Origin: Chamaea fasciata
Lineage: Eukaryota; Chordata; Aves; Passeriformes; Sylviidae
Assembly (NCBI GenBank): GCA_029207755.1
Contig: JARCOQ010000008.1
Location: forward strand, 30,223,521-30,287,520
Direction of reading: 5' to 3'
Length of the DNA stretch: 64,000 nt
A model generated the notes under the pieces. The model did no database searches. It saw only the letters and a program-made list of their open reading frames with translations, and was not told the DNA's origin. The translations under genes were made by a program, and so were the position numbers. Numbering within the stretch: the first letter of the stretch is position 1; every line of letters starts with the position of its first letter. Shown piece after piece: positions 43,316-56,680 of this stretch.

Positions 43316-46248
43316 AATAAACATAGAAACGGGCCACAGGGAAAAAGTGAGAGGGATGACTTTCAGATCTCTGTCTGCAAAGACGATTTTTTTTTTCCTG
43401 GTCCCTTCTTAACAGAAGCTTTATTGCACATTCACTGCTTTACTTTTTAGAAACCTTCTTGCCTCACCGAAATTTATTCACGTCCAGAACTATTTGTTCT
43501 AGGGCCAATGCTATTGTTCAGAATAATTAGCTTTCTCTCCCATATCCCCCTCCCCTTTTCCACCACCTGTGCACACAAAATATTACCCCAAAATAAACAT
43601 ATCTCTGGCCCTCAGCCATGGGAGGAGAAATCAGCATTCAGGGTGACAAAGTGACTGTTACCCACAGACTCATTTCATAATCGATTTAAGGCACCTCGAA
43701 AGTTTTCTCTGTGGTCCCACTGGGATCTAAATGTTGCTGCAAGCAATTTTTCTTATAGCGTGTTTCCTCTGTCCTGCAGCTGCCACTGAACATGTAGAGA
43801 AATGTTGGTAATGTTTGGAGATAAACATCTTTGCTGTCTCCAGTTATTTTGATTAAAAGGGATGACAGAATTAAACAGCCTTTGAAGTCAGCAGGATAGT
43901 TACAAAGTAAGAAGACTCAAAAATCTTTCCTGTGAATTTTGGTGTGATTATTTCAGTCATGCTCTGACTGGTGGGGCTTTGGAGCAGGACTCATCCCTGC
44001 TGCAAGCCCTTGGTGGGATGGTCCCTGGCGCTGCCTGCTGCCTGTGAGTTGCATTGCTGTCATTGCCATGCACTGAAATCCTCCTGAGAAAGGAGGGGAA
44101 CATCCCTCTTTCACCATAAACACATTTCACTGAGACAAACACTGTGGTCTCTGCCTAACAGATGCCTGGCAACGGACTGCCTGATTAGGCAACAGCTTTT
44201 TTTCACTTCTGTATCTTTGGGGAGCACGCAGACCCCCTGCCTCCTGCCACCACCCCTGACTTACCGTGTTCACACTCCTTTTTCTGCACCTATGGACAAC
44301 ATGTCACCTGCTTGAAACTCTCCCTCCCAAAGCTAATTCACCACAGCAAGGTCAACCCACCCAGAGTCAGAGCAAAGCACCACGGCCAGGATGCTGCAGA
44401 GTCACTCAGAGGCAGAGGAGGTCACCAGTAAATATCATGGTGCTTGGACACATCTTCAGCATCTCCAGACTTAGATAAACCCCATTTATTGATCTTCCTT
44501 ATCCAGCAAACTGCATCCCTGCTGAGTTATAGCACGTGCTAATCCAAGGAGATCAGTTTCTTACCAAGGAAGCTACAAGATGATTGAAAGTGCAGCCCAG
44601 TGGGAATAAGCAAGCTCCAATTCTAACTGGGCAGCAGTTTCCTAACTAAAATACTGAATGCAATGTACAGCTCCCCTTCAGCTGGGCTGTTGATGACACC
44701 CTTACATCACTGCTGTGTCCAGCTGTAGCACACTTGTTCCCATGTGCAGTTCAGTGACTGCATTGCCATCACTGCTATTAATTGCAGGGCAATAGCAGTG
44801 ATGGGCAGCGAGCAAGATGGGGAGCTCCCCTCTGCTGGGCACTCTACAAGAACTGTCCAGAAGGCAACTTCTGCCCCAAGGAATGAGATCAGAGAGACAG
44901 CAGCTGCACGAAATGAAGCAGTCAAATCTCTGTTGCCCAGGCAGAGGGAGGGAGGGGTTCTCACAGAAGAAAAACAGGGATAATTCTACATATTTTGCAC
45001 CTGAGGCTTGGCAGAGGCTGTTAGTTTAGGCTTGGTGCCAGGCAAACAAGGTTTTTCTGCCTCTCTGCCCACACTGAGAGGCCTCACTCAGGTTTTGCAG
45101 CAGGACAACTGTTCTGGATGGAGTTGGGCTGCAGGAGCCCACTCAGGTGTCCCTGGTCAGAGTCAATCTGCTGAGCAGATCACCCCAACAGCTACTGGGA
45201 ACGGGTGTGTTTGTTATCCTCTTTCAACAGACGTGGAAGAAGGAGATACTAACAATGATGGGACTCCAGCAAGTTTGTCTGGGATGGCTCAGATATCTTT
45301 GACCACGTCTTTAACAACGAGACCATCTTTTGGGGCCCCTTTCACATCCTCTGGTGCAGCAGGACAGCCTAGCTGGTTCCTGTAATTTGCAGTCCAGAGG
45401 TGTTTGAGTTGCACCCCCTAAAGAAGGATGGACCTGTGGTGGCAAGGCATGAGCTTTGCTTCAGTTCTGGACAAAAAAAATCAAGCTTCATTTCAATGCC
45501 CTGGTACTCAGATTTATCAGATAAAACACAGCTTAGTTTCACCATAACTAATAAAAAGGCAGTGTTTTAAACATATCAAACTGTGCCGAAGAATATGGCA
45601 GCAACCTCATGCAGAGCTGCAATGAACGTCCTGTCCAGTGAAACCAAACTGGTTCCTGTCTGCACAGAAACTTATCTCTGAGCTCAGCCTCACACCCTCA
45701 GTCTGCACCACCTTGGCTAAAACAACTGCTTTTGTGTCTCCCCCGAAGTCAGTGTTTGTTTAGACTGACCACAACTGAGTCTCCATAAGCTGTGGATTCA
45801 ACCCGTGCAGGTCATCAAAGAGCCTGCTCTGTGCTTCAGCTTCTGCTTGGGTGTTACTCGAGATAAAGCACATGATTATTGTACACATTCCTTAACGAGC
45901 ACATGGCTTGAAAGACCAGCAAGGCACATGAGGAATCAAAAGGTGCGGCAGAGCCTTTGGTCAAGACACTGCAGAGGAACGTCCTGATTTCTGCACTGGG
46001 AAGGTCCCTTTGGGCCCTGCCAGCCATGGTCCCAAACACACACACACTCCAGAGACAGGGGTGATCTCTGCCCCCAGGGGACTTCCAGTCTACATGGAGA
46101 GACCTTTGAACCATGAAGCCAAAGCCCTCCAGCCTCTGTTTGCAGAGCATCTCTTGCTGTGTTAACCCTCCAAAAACCCCAGCTGGAGAGGAGCATTCAG
46201 CACCTGAAGCACTCCACACAGGTCTTGCTGTGGGCAGAAATGCTCCTG

Positions 46249-46283
46249 TTTTTTTTATTTTTTTTTATTTATTTTTTTTTTTA
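46249..46283 (+). repeat. T-rich low-complexity tract
   Basis: T runs broken by single A residues. No other structure is seen. Confidence 0.85.
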
Positions 46284-46875
46284 CCACCATTTTATTTCCA
46301 GGGGAAATCAAATGTTCAAGTCTCTTTCCCACACACAGAGCATCCCTCCTAGCAGCACAGCAAGTGCCATGAACCTGAACCTGCTGGAACTGGAACAGAT
46401 TTAAGTAATAAAAGAGCTTATCCAAAGCTGCTCTAATCTCAGCTCTGGTGCACATTTCTGGAGACCTTTCAGGCCTGCCCAGGTTGACTGGAAATGACTT
46501 CCTCAGCTCTGCCTGCAAGAGAGTCAGGGAAACCAAGCTTGCTGCCTTTTTCCTCGCCCTTTTTCTTCTTTCTCCTTCCAAAGCAGAGTTATCTCCAGAA
46601 TGATGCAAACCAGGAACTGGCAAAGGATGTAAATCGCCCTTGCAGAAAAGCCATGTTGCAAACTCACCTGGGCTGCCAGCCAGGACATGAGAATGAGGAA
46701 ATGCTGGGAGCTGGGCTGTCCCCGCTGCTGTCCTTCAGCCCGTTCGCCCACAGGCACACGGGACAGGGATCGGGGGCTGTGCACCCCATGCCCCTGCTAC
46801 TGGGGTGGGGAGGAGGGACAGTGACCTGTGGCAGGGAAGCCACAGCTGGGCATCACTGCGTGCTGAGTGGGGACA

Positions 46876-46985
46876 GACCTGCTGTGGGCTCCAGGGACTG
46901 CTGTGACCCCACACCTGCCACGGGACCTGTGGGGTTGCTGTGACCCCAGACCTGCTGTGGGGCTCCAGGAGTTGCCACATGCCCC
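46876..46985 (+). repeat. Degenerate 36-37-bp minisatellite, three copies
   Basis: Units at 46876-46911, 46912-46948 and 46949-46985 each begin with a form of GACCTGC and share GCTCCAGG or TGTGGGG and TGCTGTGACCCCA blocks. Divergence between units is considerable. Confidence 0.6.
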
Positions 46986-47599
46986 CCCTGCAACTGTTCT
47001 CCACCCTGATGCACTTTGCGTTCACATGTCCTCATCCCTCCTCCTGCCGCAGGGCAGCTCTTTATCTGATTACCTCATTTATCAGGTATTTATCTGCTAA
47101 AACCACTTCCATAAGCTCCTGCAGAGCCCTGCTTTCTCCCCTCTTTATCTCTCAATCCATTTAACCTTATCCCTTCCTCTTTTACCCCCAAAGGACATGG
47201 TAAATGATTTGCCTTCTCCTCTGCAGACACATTCTGTATTTGGACAACAGGTTTCACATCTCCCTTCGGTTTTTCCTGCACAAGTGAAACCCAACCCGTT
47301 CATCAGAGCTGGTATTCACCGCATGTCCAACAACTCAGCCTCTGTTCCTTGCTCTCATTTTTCCTGGAGGATGCCCAGAACTGCATTTTCCAACTGTGCC
47401 CCTAAAAGGCACCACCTGGAGCAGAGACGCTGCTTCCCCAACGCACCACTTCTCTTTCCTCATCCCAGGAAGACTGTTTGCTTTTGCACAACGGTGTGCC
47501 CCTGTTGACTCACAGGGCACAGTGTCCCTGAACTCTGGCTCCCCGTGACCACTGGCTGGTCACTCACCTGGTGTCCAGGCGGTCAGTCAGTCCTACCAC

Positions 47600-47900
47600 A
47601 CAGGACAGAACATGTGCCCCGCTTTTTTAAAACCAGCACTCCAGCTTGTCACAGTCATCAATTCTTAGTCTCTTCTCTAAAATGTTTCCAGTCCCTCCTA
47701 GCTCAGTGTCACCTACAAATTCAGTATGTGCCTCCCTCCTCCATCATGCACTAATGAAAACACGGCCTGACAAGCACTGACCCTCCCAACTCCATACACC
47801 CTCTGGTTTATACACTGAAAAATATTGAGAATGTTGTTTTTGGAAGCCAGCAGTGAAGCCTAAGGCATATCCATGTCCCTCACCACAAGATGGTCTTCAC
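47600..47900 (-). mobile_element. Possible ancient CR1/L3-type LINE remnant
   Basis: CTAGCTCAGTGTCACCTACA followed by AATTCAGTATGTGCC, with CACTGACC further on, resembles the antisense of an internal CR1/L3-type segment. The match is from memory and much degraded. Boundaries are approximate. Confidence 0.3.
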
Positions 47901-49734
47901 CAGGGCCAAAATTCAAAAATATCTTTCAGAACAGGGGAAAGCAGAGGAGAAAGGGCTACCAGAATTTCCCACAGGGACAAAATAACCTCTTTTTCCCATG
48001 CAAGCTCAGACATTTTGGCTACAGTTCTCCTATAGAACTACACCAGCCTGTGATCACTTTGCAGTTTATCCTGTCCCGAAGGATAAACCCTCCATTTTAA
48101 TGCTGAGCAGGAAAACTACCTATCTATGATAAACAACTGGAAAACAAACCTTTGGCCTGTATTCATCAAAATGATGAACTTTAAAGTACAGTTACCAACA
48201 GGTTCTGCCACAGATATCCTCAAACTTTTCTCCCCAAATTTGTCTCCATTTGCAGTACCACTTCTCTGCAGCAAAGTCCTTGTCTGAAGAACTTCCTCTG
48301 CTGTTTTACAAAAACATCTTGCTACCTGTGCCCACTTGGTTGATGAGAAGCCTGAGAAAGAACTACCCTGTAATAAAACATTATGAAATGAGAATCTGAA
48401 AGCCTGAGAAATCCTGAAGTTTCACTGTAAGACCGTGGAATGCACAGACCTGAAGCGAGACAGAGTTTGCTAGAGCAGCGCTGATGCTGACACAGCACAC
48501 AGGAGCTTATCTGGCTGATGCGACTCTGAATGAGAAGGTTATTTTCTCAGCTTAGCATCTCACAGTTCTTAAGTGACATAAAGGGGTGGTTTACAACAAC
48601 TTCAGGTGCTGTACTTAAGTCTTATTATGGCTTCTCTTGCTTTCTTTTGGGGTCTTCATTGTCTTGCTGCTCTTACCAAGTTAACAACTCAGGGACTCAC
48701 CCATTTCTGAGCCTTCTCCTCCCCAAGTGTGAGAAGAGCAGGAAAGCAACCCAAAGCCTGGATGGTGGAAGTTTCTCAGGTAGATCCAGTAATTCCCTGC
48801 AGCCAGACATGATGGGTGAAGGTGTTCCTGCCTAAAATGAGCTGGGGCTTCTACCCTTCTCCAGGCCTACAGAGATGGCAGGACCTGACTTCTGCAGACA
48901 CCACAGGGAGCTGGCAGGCTCCAGCCTCTTTAAAACCTCTTTGTTTCTTTCCAGGAAAGACATGTAGGAATTGTGCTGTGTGTGCAGGGAAATATTTGTG
49001 TTGGCCATTTCCGTGCCTGAGCGCCTGTTAGAAGGGTCTCCAAGATCAGCACTCTCCTGCCTTTCTGATTTTGCTTCCCCCAGTCACTCAGAAGATGCAC
49101 AGGACCACACGGGGAGAAGATGGCCCGGGAGGCAGTGTGGGGTGGAGGGAAGACACAGCCTATGGCAGAGAGCCAGCCCATCTCCTGCTGATCTGTTTCT
49201 CCCCCTCCACGGAGCACAGGCATGACACACAGTACAGAGGCAGCTCTGAGCCAGCCCTGAATAAGCACCACGGTGAGAACAGGAAAGGCAAAGAATGTAG
49301 GGCCATGTACTGCCTCCTCTGATTTTCCCAGCAGCTCCTGGGAAGCTCCTGGGAGAGAGGCAAACACAACTGGCTGACCAGGTAGTCATCTTTGGGGATC
49401 CAGATGGGTGGGAGAGAGATGCTCTTTGCTGGAAACCAACTCACTGCCTTGAGGTGCCAGGACCCCACAGCACTCTGCCTTCCCCTTCCTCCCACACTCT
49501 TTGTCTTCAGTCCAGCATCCTGCACAGCAGAACCAGTTGAAAAGCTTTACCTTTTCCCCCGCACTGGCAGGTCAGCCCAGAGAGACAAATATGTGCAGTG
49601 TGAACAACATGCCTCCCCTCAGGACCCCAAGGACCTAGCGAGACCCACGTGTGCTGGATATGTACAAACACAATGTATTTCACCACTGTGCCAAGCTGCA
49701 CTGGCACAGGTTCTGTCCTGTGTCCAACCCCAGC

Positions 49735-50217
49735 ACAAGAAGGATGTGGGCCTGCTGCAGTGAGACCAAAGAAGGGTCACAGAGATGTTCAGAAGGCTGG
49801 AGCCCCTCTCCTATTAAGACAGGCTGAGAGAGTTGGGGGTGTTCAGCCTGGAGATGAGAAGGCACCAGGAAGACCTTAGAGCAACCTCCAGTACCTGAAG
49901 AGAGCTGGAGAGGGACTCTTTACAAGGGTTTTTACAAGGGCTGTAGTGGCAGGACAATGGGGAATGTTCTTATGGTGAAGGAGGGCAGGTTTATATTAGA
50001 TATAAGGAAGAAATTCTTCACTATGAGGGTAGTGAGGCACTGGCACAGATTGCCCAGAGAAGCTGTGGATGACCCATCTCTGGAAGTGTTCAGAGTCAGG
50101 TTGGACTGAGTTTAGAGCAACATGGTCTAGTGGAAGGCCCTGACCATGGTGGGAGTTGGAATGAGGTGATCTTTAAGGCCCCTTCCAACCCAACCCACTC
50201 TGTAGCTCTGTGACCTA
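49735..50217 (+). mobile_element. CR1 LINE 3' fragment, plus orientation, about 480 bp
   Basis: The segment contains GGTCACAGAGATGTTCAGAA, GGCTGAGAGAGTTGGGGGTG, TTCAGCCTGGAGATGAGAAG, GATATAAGGAAGAAATTCTT, GCACAGATTGCCCAGAGAAG, GTGATCTTTAAGGCCCCTTC and CAACCCAACCCA. It ends with CTCTGTAGCTCTGTGACC, a worn form of the CR1 tail. It is the longest CR1 copy here and has a small internal duplication of ACAAGGGTTTTTACAAGGG. Confidence 0.95.
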
Positions 50218-51862
50218 TTAGTGCTTGCACATGATCAGCAGTTGGTGTCAGCCTCCTTCAGTGGTGGACATGTTATCTACAGACCCTGATTCTTGATGCC
50301 TACATCCCATGGGGAGCTCTTAGGACATTTTTTCCAAAGACTACAGTGGTGTATTCATACTAAATGGAAATATGCGTGCTGCCACAACCAAGGCTTTAGA
50401 GACACTCACTGAAAATCTGAGAACCTGGAAAAAGGATGGGAGGAATTTCTGTCTCAGTACCTTAAACCCCAGGAAAATTTTCAAACTGTTTAGGCCCCAG
50501 AGTATGTAAAGGCTTTTGGAAATGTGTTGGAAGCTCATACATCACTGACATACTTTCAGAAGCTTTTTACTTTCAGTTAAGTGACAGTTCACTTAAACTT
50601 AGATGAAGATGGGAAGCTGCTTAATCCACTGTAGGTCTGCATACGAAAACCTATGAAGAGGCAGTAAATTCAAATATGAAAATAGCATTTTCTTCCATTA
50701 TGATGCTGACAAAAAGCTAACTCTAATCAGTCTTGGTAAACTTATAGATAACAAATTAGTGTGTTTTAATTCCTGGTGTGTGACATTTCTTATCAAAACT
50801 GCCACTGCCTTTCCCACCTCTCCAGAGAGCTTGCATGGCTGGCCTACTTCTTCCATCATGGGAAAAAATGTGTTTCCCCTGAATCTAAACCTGCTTCTAT
50901 TTATGGGTGTGATGTTACAAGGTCATAGTCAAAGCATAGTTCTTAACAATGAAAAGCAAAACAACCCCAAAACAAAAATAAAGAGCAAAATAAACAACAA
51001 AAAATTTATTATGCTGTCAAAGAGCATGTTTTCCTGGGGTTTGATGTGGTTTTGTTAAACACAGACTTGTTGAGTCATCAACATTTTCTCCTTTACAATC
51101 ACAGAGGAAATCAAATACGTGCAGTGACTGCAGCATCTTATATTACTGTAAATTTGCTTCAGAGCAAATGTGATTTTAGAAGAAGAGAAATCAAAAGCTT
51201 GATGCAGTATTTAAATCCTATTAGTCCTGCATCTCCTCAGCCCACAGGAGTATTGATGCTGTAGGCGACAGCCTTCCTCTCCTGCTGTCTCTCAGTTTTG
51301 GTTTCTTGCCACAGGAGGCAATTCTCTGTGTGTTAGTTTTATTTAGACCACTCTGGTGGAAATGATCTGGGGTGCTCTACACCCCTCTGCCCAGCTCAGG
51401 CATTACAAACACAAATGTTCCCCTTTGCTCCCTGGTGCCCATCTGTCATGGGCAGATGTCACAGCCCGCACAGGGCCACAGGACAGGCACAGTCACACCC
51501 CAGCTTCCATCACCTGTGGGATGTTCCTACTACAAAGTCACCTCTACAATTCCTTCACAGCTTTTATTCCTTGTCACTCTTACATGGATCAAATACTGAA
51601 GTCCCCCCACAAAAGCATCCAACCTTTGTAGCTTTTAAAAGCCCCTACATCAGTTCAGAAACCCCACAGCTGCTCCCTGCTTTCCTCTGAGGGATCCTGG
51701 GCCCTGGCCAAGATTTTCCCCAAGTTTTTTATTTTATATCTCGGTGCTGATTTCTCCCTGGCTAGAAGAAGCCACTCATCTCCTCAAAGCATTTAGCGAG
51801 CTGAGAATGAAAAGTGAAACCTAAGCGCCAAGTGCTGCTCCCTGAGGAGCACAGCCTGAGCG

Positions 51863-51921
51863 TCCATCCATCCATCCATCCATCCATCCATCCATCCATC
51901 CATCCATCCATCCATCCATCC
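51863..51921 (+). repeat. TCCA tetranucleotide microsatellite, about 15 units
   Basis: Fifty-nine bases of perfect TCCA repeat at the distal edge of the STEAP3 CpG island. It makes long low-complexity open frames on both strands, which are not genes. Confidence 0.97.
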
Positions 51922-51959
51922 TCGCTGCGCTCACGAGGACCGCATCACTCGGAACAGCG

Positions 51960-52760
51960 AACACGACCAGTTCCTGGGGGCTTGTGCCCGGTGCCGGGGA
52001 GTTTCCCGCACCCGTACGGATGTGTCCAGCAGCCACGGGAAGGAAAGCGCTTCCCGCGGGCACCCGCACCGCAGCCCGGCGGACCTGCCGGGGACGAGCA
52101 TCCCACCGACCTCTCCCCAGTGACCGCCCGGACCGAGACGCAGCGGCGCCCGCAGAAATCTCCGCCCGGCCCCGGCCCCAACATCAACCCTCGCACCCGA
52201 GGCGGCTGCAGCGTCCGAAGCGCCCTGGGGGCCCGGAGCCCCCGCCCGAGCCCAGGGGCGGAGCAGGCCCCGCTCCCCAGCCCCTCCGCGGGGATCCCGG
52301 CCCGGGGGTGCGGCGGAACGGGGGCCCGGGACCCAGCGCTCGGCGGCGGGGGTGCCCCCGGTGCCCCGGTTCTCCCCGGGCAGGACAGCCCCGGCGGCGC
52401 CGAGCCGAGCCTCCCCCGCCCTGCCCGCCCGGCGCGGGCGGTCCGAGCCCCGCTGGCGGCTCCTGGCCGCTGCCGGCGGTGCCCGAGCCCCGCCGTGCCC
52501 GTCCCCCCGCGCTCCTCACCTCTGCGCGGCGGCGGGCGGGAGGGCGAGCGGCGCCGTCCGGGAGCGGCGAGCGGAGCCGTGATGTCAGGCGGCGGGCCCC
52601 GCCCTCCTGCCCATGTGCCCGCCGGGGCCGCAGGCACCGCTCGGCTCGGCTCTGCACAGCCTGGCCCGGCACGGCTCGGCACAGCCCGGCTCCGCGCCCA
52701 GCCCGGCACCGCCCGGCTCAGGGTGAGGGCGCGGGGGCGGTGGGACCCCCAGCCCCGTCC
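51960..52760 (-). promoter_or_regulatory. STEAP3: CpG island, predicted STEAP3 promoter
   Basis: About 800 bases of very high GC and CpG density lie upstream of STEAP3, with no other gene nearby on that side. GC boxes (for example CCCCGCCCTCC near 52598) and a CRE-like TGATGTCA at 52580-52587 are present. A strong minus-strand donor (CAGAG then GTGAGG) follows at 52519. I assign the island to STEAP3 because the STEAP3 start-codon exon begins at a splice acceptor and so needs an upstream exon. Transcripts would confirm it. Confidence 0.6.
52520..52680 (-). other. STEAP3: Predicted STEAP3 non-coding exon 1
   Basis: The 3' boundary is the donor GTGAGG at 52519-52514 on the minus strand. The 5' end is a guess within the island. 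No ATG in frame with the STEAP3 coding exon is expected. Confidence 0.35.
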
Positions 52761-55700
52761 CCGCGGTGCTGCCCGGGGGTCACTGCCGTGCCCAGGTTAA
52801 ACACACGCGGGCAGGAAGACATCGCTGCCAGGGCAGCCGGGCCGCGGTGTCCATTGCAGACAGGAGTCGAAGGCAGACCTTAATTCTCTATTTATAAACT
52901 CATTTCAGAGCAAGCCGGTGTTTCATTTTAATGGGCGGGTGCGGCTTGTTGCGCCTCTGCCCCTGCTATCAGGGACCATGCACTTGTTCTGAAAAGCTGT
53001 GCCGCGAGGCGTGGAGCAGATAATGAATGGTTCTTCCCCCTGCGCTGGGAAAGAGTTGTCCTGCTGCAAACACACCAACGCTGCCACACGGCCCCGCTCC
53101 GATAGACCCGAGGCAGCACGCTCCCAAAGCTGCCGGGAGCTGGCACCAAAGGGAGAATCTCTAGGCGAAACCACTGGGGCAGACCAACAGGGACTTGAAT
53201 CCCTCTGGAGTTTTGGTTTGCTCACTCAGCAGACGAGAGGAGCACGGAGGGAAGGCACCTGAAGGGATCGTCTCATCCAGCCCCGAACCGTGGGGAGGGA
53301 GGTTGCAGTGTGTGTTTGAAGCCCGGGCAGAGGGATGTGCAGCCCCTCTGAACTCAGCTTTAAGTGCTTCACCGCCCCCGCAGTAAGGATTTTCCTAATC
53401 TTTGCTAGCTGCCATCCCTTCTGTGTCGTCCTTACGCATGGGATATGTCTTCCCGGGATAAAACAAGTCCCACTTTTTTCCTCTCTCCTGAGCAGGCTGT
53501 GATTTTAACTATCTCAGCCCATTCTCTGTGCTGTCCTATGCAGATGTCCCCCTTCTCCAGTCTCTGCTGCCTGCGAACGGGCCCAGATGCCAGCCAGGAC
53601 TGTCCCAGCTTGCAAGGGTACTCGCCACCTCTCACATTCATGGGGTGGGAGATACAGAAACCTGCAGATATGGGGAGGCTTCAGCAAAGAGGTGGAGTTG
53701 CTGGGGAAAGTTCCTGTTGGTGGCTCCCAGTGGCTGGACGCTGGATAAGAGAGAGCTCCAGAGGTTTGGGATGTTCAGGCTGCAAACTTTGAGATGCTGT
53801 GAGTTCCCTGGGTATTGGACAATATTGGAGAGGTGTGAAAACCTATCGACATTAGGAGAAGGAGGCTCATTGGGATAGCTGTGCTTCTTCACACCTCTGC
53901 ACAGGCCATCTGTGACTAAATGCATGTGGGTGAATGAGATTACTCCTTAGCCCCTTCTTGCCTGTAGTGGCTCCTGCCTCCTCATGACTATCGTGGTGAT
54001 AATTTATATGCCACAATCAGCTCTTTGTGGATTCTGAAGGACAGTAATCATTGAAGTCTCCTGCACCTGCTGTGTCTTGTTACCTGCTCTCCCACATTAT
54101 GTGAAGGATAAATTTTGCTTTTAAATTTGTTTACAGAATCCATAGTCATTGCCTTGTTTGCCTTGATTATCGCAATTCACCTTAGAGATTCCTCTTTGCT
54201 CGCTCAGGTCTCTGCACTGTGTGGGTCTCTTCCTGTACCTGTTTCCCTGCATGGGGCAAGGCTGCTGCCATGGCAGTATGATCACTTCTGTGACTAATGA
54301 CCAACCCTCTGGAAGCACTGAAATCTACTTCTCCTTTTTTTAGATTGCACTTCCTTTTCTGTGAATTAGCAAACTTTTCACTGAAGCACCCTCTGCTTTT
54401 CCACCTTTATGTCAGGGAGAAGTGCCTCAGAATGAACACCAATTTTATACCTGTTTTCCTCCTCTCAAACCTGTGGCTAGCCCTGTCCAGACCACCTGTT
54501 TGCTGGACTGTTTGAGCCCTGCAGCTCCATTTTTTTCTGCAGCCATCTCAGTAGGCAACTAAGGCCTCCCCAGCTCTCAGACCATGACTGGCTTTGTTGG
54601 TTGCTCAAAAGATTCCCTTGGGAACCCTGTCTCTGATGAGAGATCTGATGTGGGCTTGCAAGTTGGCTTAATTTCTTTTCTACCCAGAGAGACCCAATGT
54701 GCCAGGATTGTGCTGAACTTGACCAGTATTTCTGGGGATTTTTTCCATTTTTTCCTTGCTGGTCCTCTGTCATCTGGACTGTTCTTCTCCCAGCAATCCT
54801 CTTTCCTGGCCCATCACTTGCTGGTCAGAGCTGCAACTCGCTGGCAGCACCATCTGTGTCCCTGTGCCCAGCTGGCTGTGTCCTGATGTCCCCTCAGCCA
54901 CGATGACACCTGCACCCCCTCCTCCCTGACCTTCCCCTCCATGGGGTCAGGGAGTTGCCTTGGATCTGCTCAGGGCTGGGGCTGCCAGGCTCCTCCAGTG
55001 CCCATGTGCTGGCACAGCGTGGCACTGGTGAGCGGGTGAACCTGAATAACTCCTGGCTGCCCAGCCAGGGAGCCATGGGGAGTCCCCACACTGTTTTTGG
55101 GGGGGTTGGAGCCATCCAAGGTGACAGTGTGGAGGGGTCCAACCAGGCCAGCTCAGCTCCTGCCCCACACCCAATCAATAAAGGGGGTCACCCAAGACAT
55201 GCCCAGGCTTTGCTGTACTAAACCCGTGGTCCTTGAGCCTCCCTGTGCCCCTTCTCCCTTGCCAGCCCCCTTGGGTTCATCACGTGCCAGCCCAAGGGCT
55301 GCTGTGCACCCGGAGACCACTGGGGATGCAGAAGTGCTGTGCAGCAGTGGCTGCACCTGAGCAGATGCTGTGACAAAAGCAGAATTTGGGGCACCTGCCA
55401 CTGGCAGTGTCACAGCAAGGGAATGGCTCAGCTTCCCCCCAAAATCTGGGGGTAGTAAATGGCAAACTTACCACTGGAAATCCAAACCTATTTGGTGGGG
55501 CAGTCAGTAAATGTAGCTCCTCTTCTGGCTGTCCCAAAGCTGTGTTTTGGTCTGGAATCTGCTTTCTTGGGGCCCGGTGGTACCGTTTGAGTTGGGAAAT
55601 TGGGTTATCAGCACAACAGGATTCTCTCTGTTCTGGACTGGCACGTGGTCTGAGGCTGCCAAAAATGCCAAGCTCAGAAAGGAGCTGAGAGGCTGGAACA

Positions 55701-56680
55701 AGTACAGTATACATGTACAACAGAGGTGGAGTGTGGAGATAACGTGGTTAATTATTGCCAGCGAGCAGAGGCCCGGAGTTAGTTTGGCACAGTTGTGAAA
55801 CTGTGAGCTCGTGTAGGGGAATGAGCTGGGGACTGCAGAGGTGGGATGTGGGGAGCTGTGATGGCTCTGTGAAGCCAGAGCTGGGCACAGAGAGTCTTTG
55901 TTGGGTGAAGAGGTGGTAGCTCATACTGTCACTCGACCTTGCCGGGGTTACCTGGAAGGACTGGGAGTGATGCTGACACCTGACAGCTCTGGCTGAATCC
56001 TCATGGAACTGCCCGGAGGGAGCAGGCAGAGGGAAGCAGCCTGGGGGCAGTTTTCAGGCATGACAAAGCACTGCTGTGTCCCTCCCAGAGCATCCTAGGT
56101 GGGAAGGGATGGGCTGTACCCTCAAAGCCTTTCTCCCACCTGGGGGCTGTGTGGGGGCAATGGTGGCTGCGTGGTGCTAAGAGTCTGGTCTGCGGCCATA
56201 CCAGTCACACCACCGGTTGCATGTCTCCTACTGGTGATCCAGAAATGCCAATGAAATGCCTGTTTTTTTGACTAGGCTTTTGAGGTGAGCTGTGGCCGAG
56301 TGTGGGTGACTGCACAGTCGTGCCAGACACTTCAGCCCCTCCTTGCCACTGCCTCGCCACAACCGTGCTTGCCAGGGTGCTCAGCAGGATGTCTGGGCTG
56401 AAAGTGTCCATACAGAGCTTGTGCACACCTGGGCTAGGCTGGATACAGCTTCTGGATGGCTCCCTCCTGCTCCCTCCTGGGGGTCTGGCAGCATCCCCTG
56501 GGGGAGCACAGTTAACGCGGCGCTACCAGAAAACGGCTTCCTGCTGCTAATCAGCTCCCGGCAGGTTATCGCTTTCTCAACTGCCTGGCTTTTCGGGGAA
56601 AAGTGTCATTTATCGGCCCTTCACGGAGGAGACCTGTTAGAGATGCTCCCCGCCGGGGCTCGTCTCCGCCTGTCATGCAG

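Larger units (their letters stand above)
41081..52519 (-). other. STEAP3: Large upstream intron of STEAP3 (predicted)
   Basis: About 11.4 kb separate the first coding exon from the likely non-coding exon in the CpG island. It contains two clear CR1 fragments, a possible older CR1-type remnant, a G15 run, a three-copy minisatellite and a TCCA tract. No additional coding exon is recognised. Confidence 0.55.

Noticed and set aside
51814..52883. Long open frames on both strands (up to 328 residues) across the STEAP3 CpG island
   Set aside because: They are Pro/Arg/Gly/Ala-rich, overlap each other in several frames and include the TCCA microsatellite. Lack of stops follows from GC content, and no domain is visible.
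31801..53000. Iron-responsive elements for STEAP3
   Set aside because: One CAGTGG on the minus strand near 41256 lacks a pairing five-base stem. No other convincing hexaloop with a C bulge was seen in the predicted UTRs.
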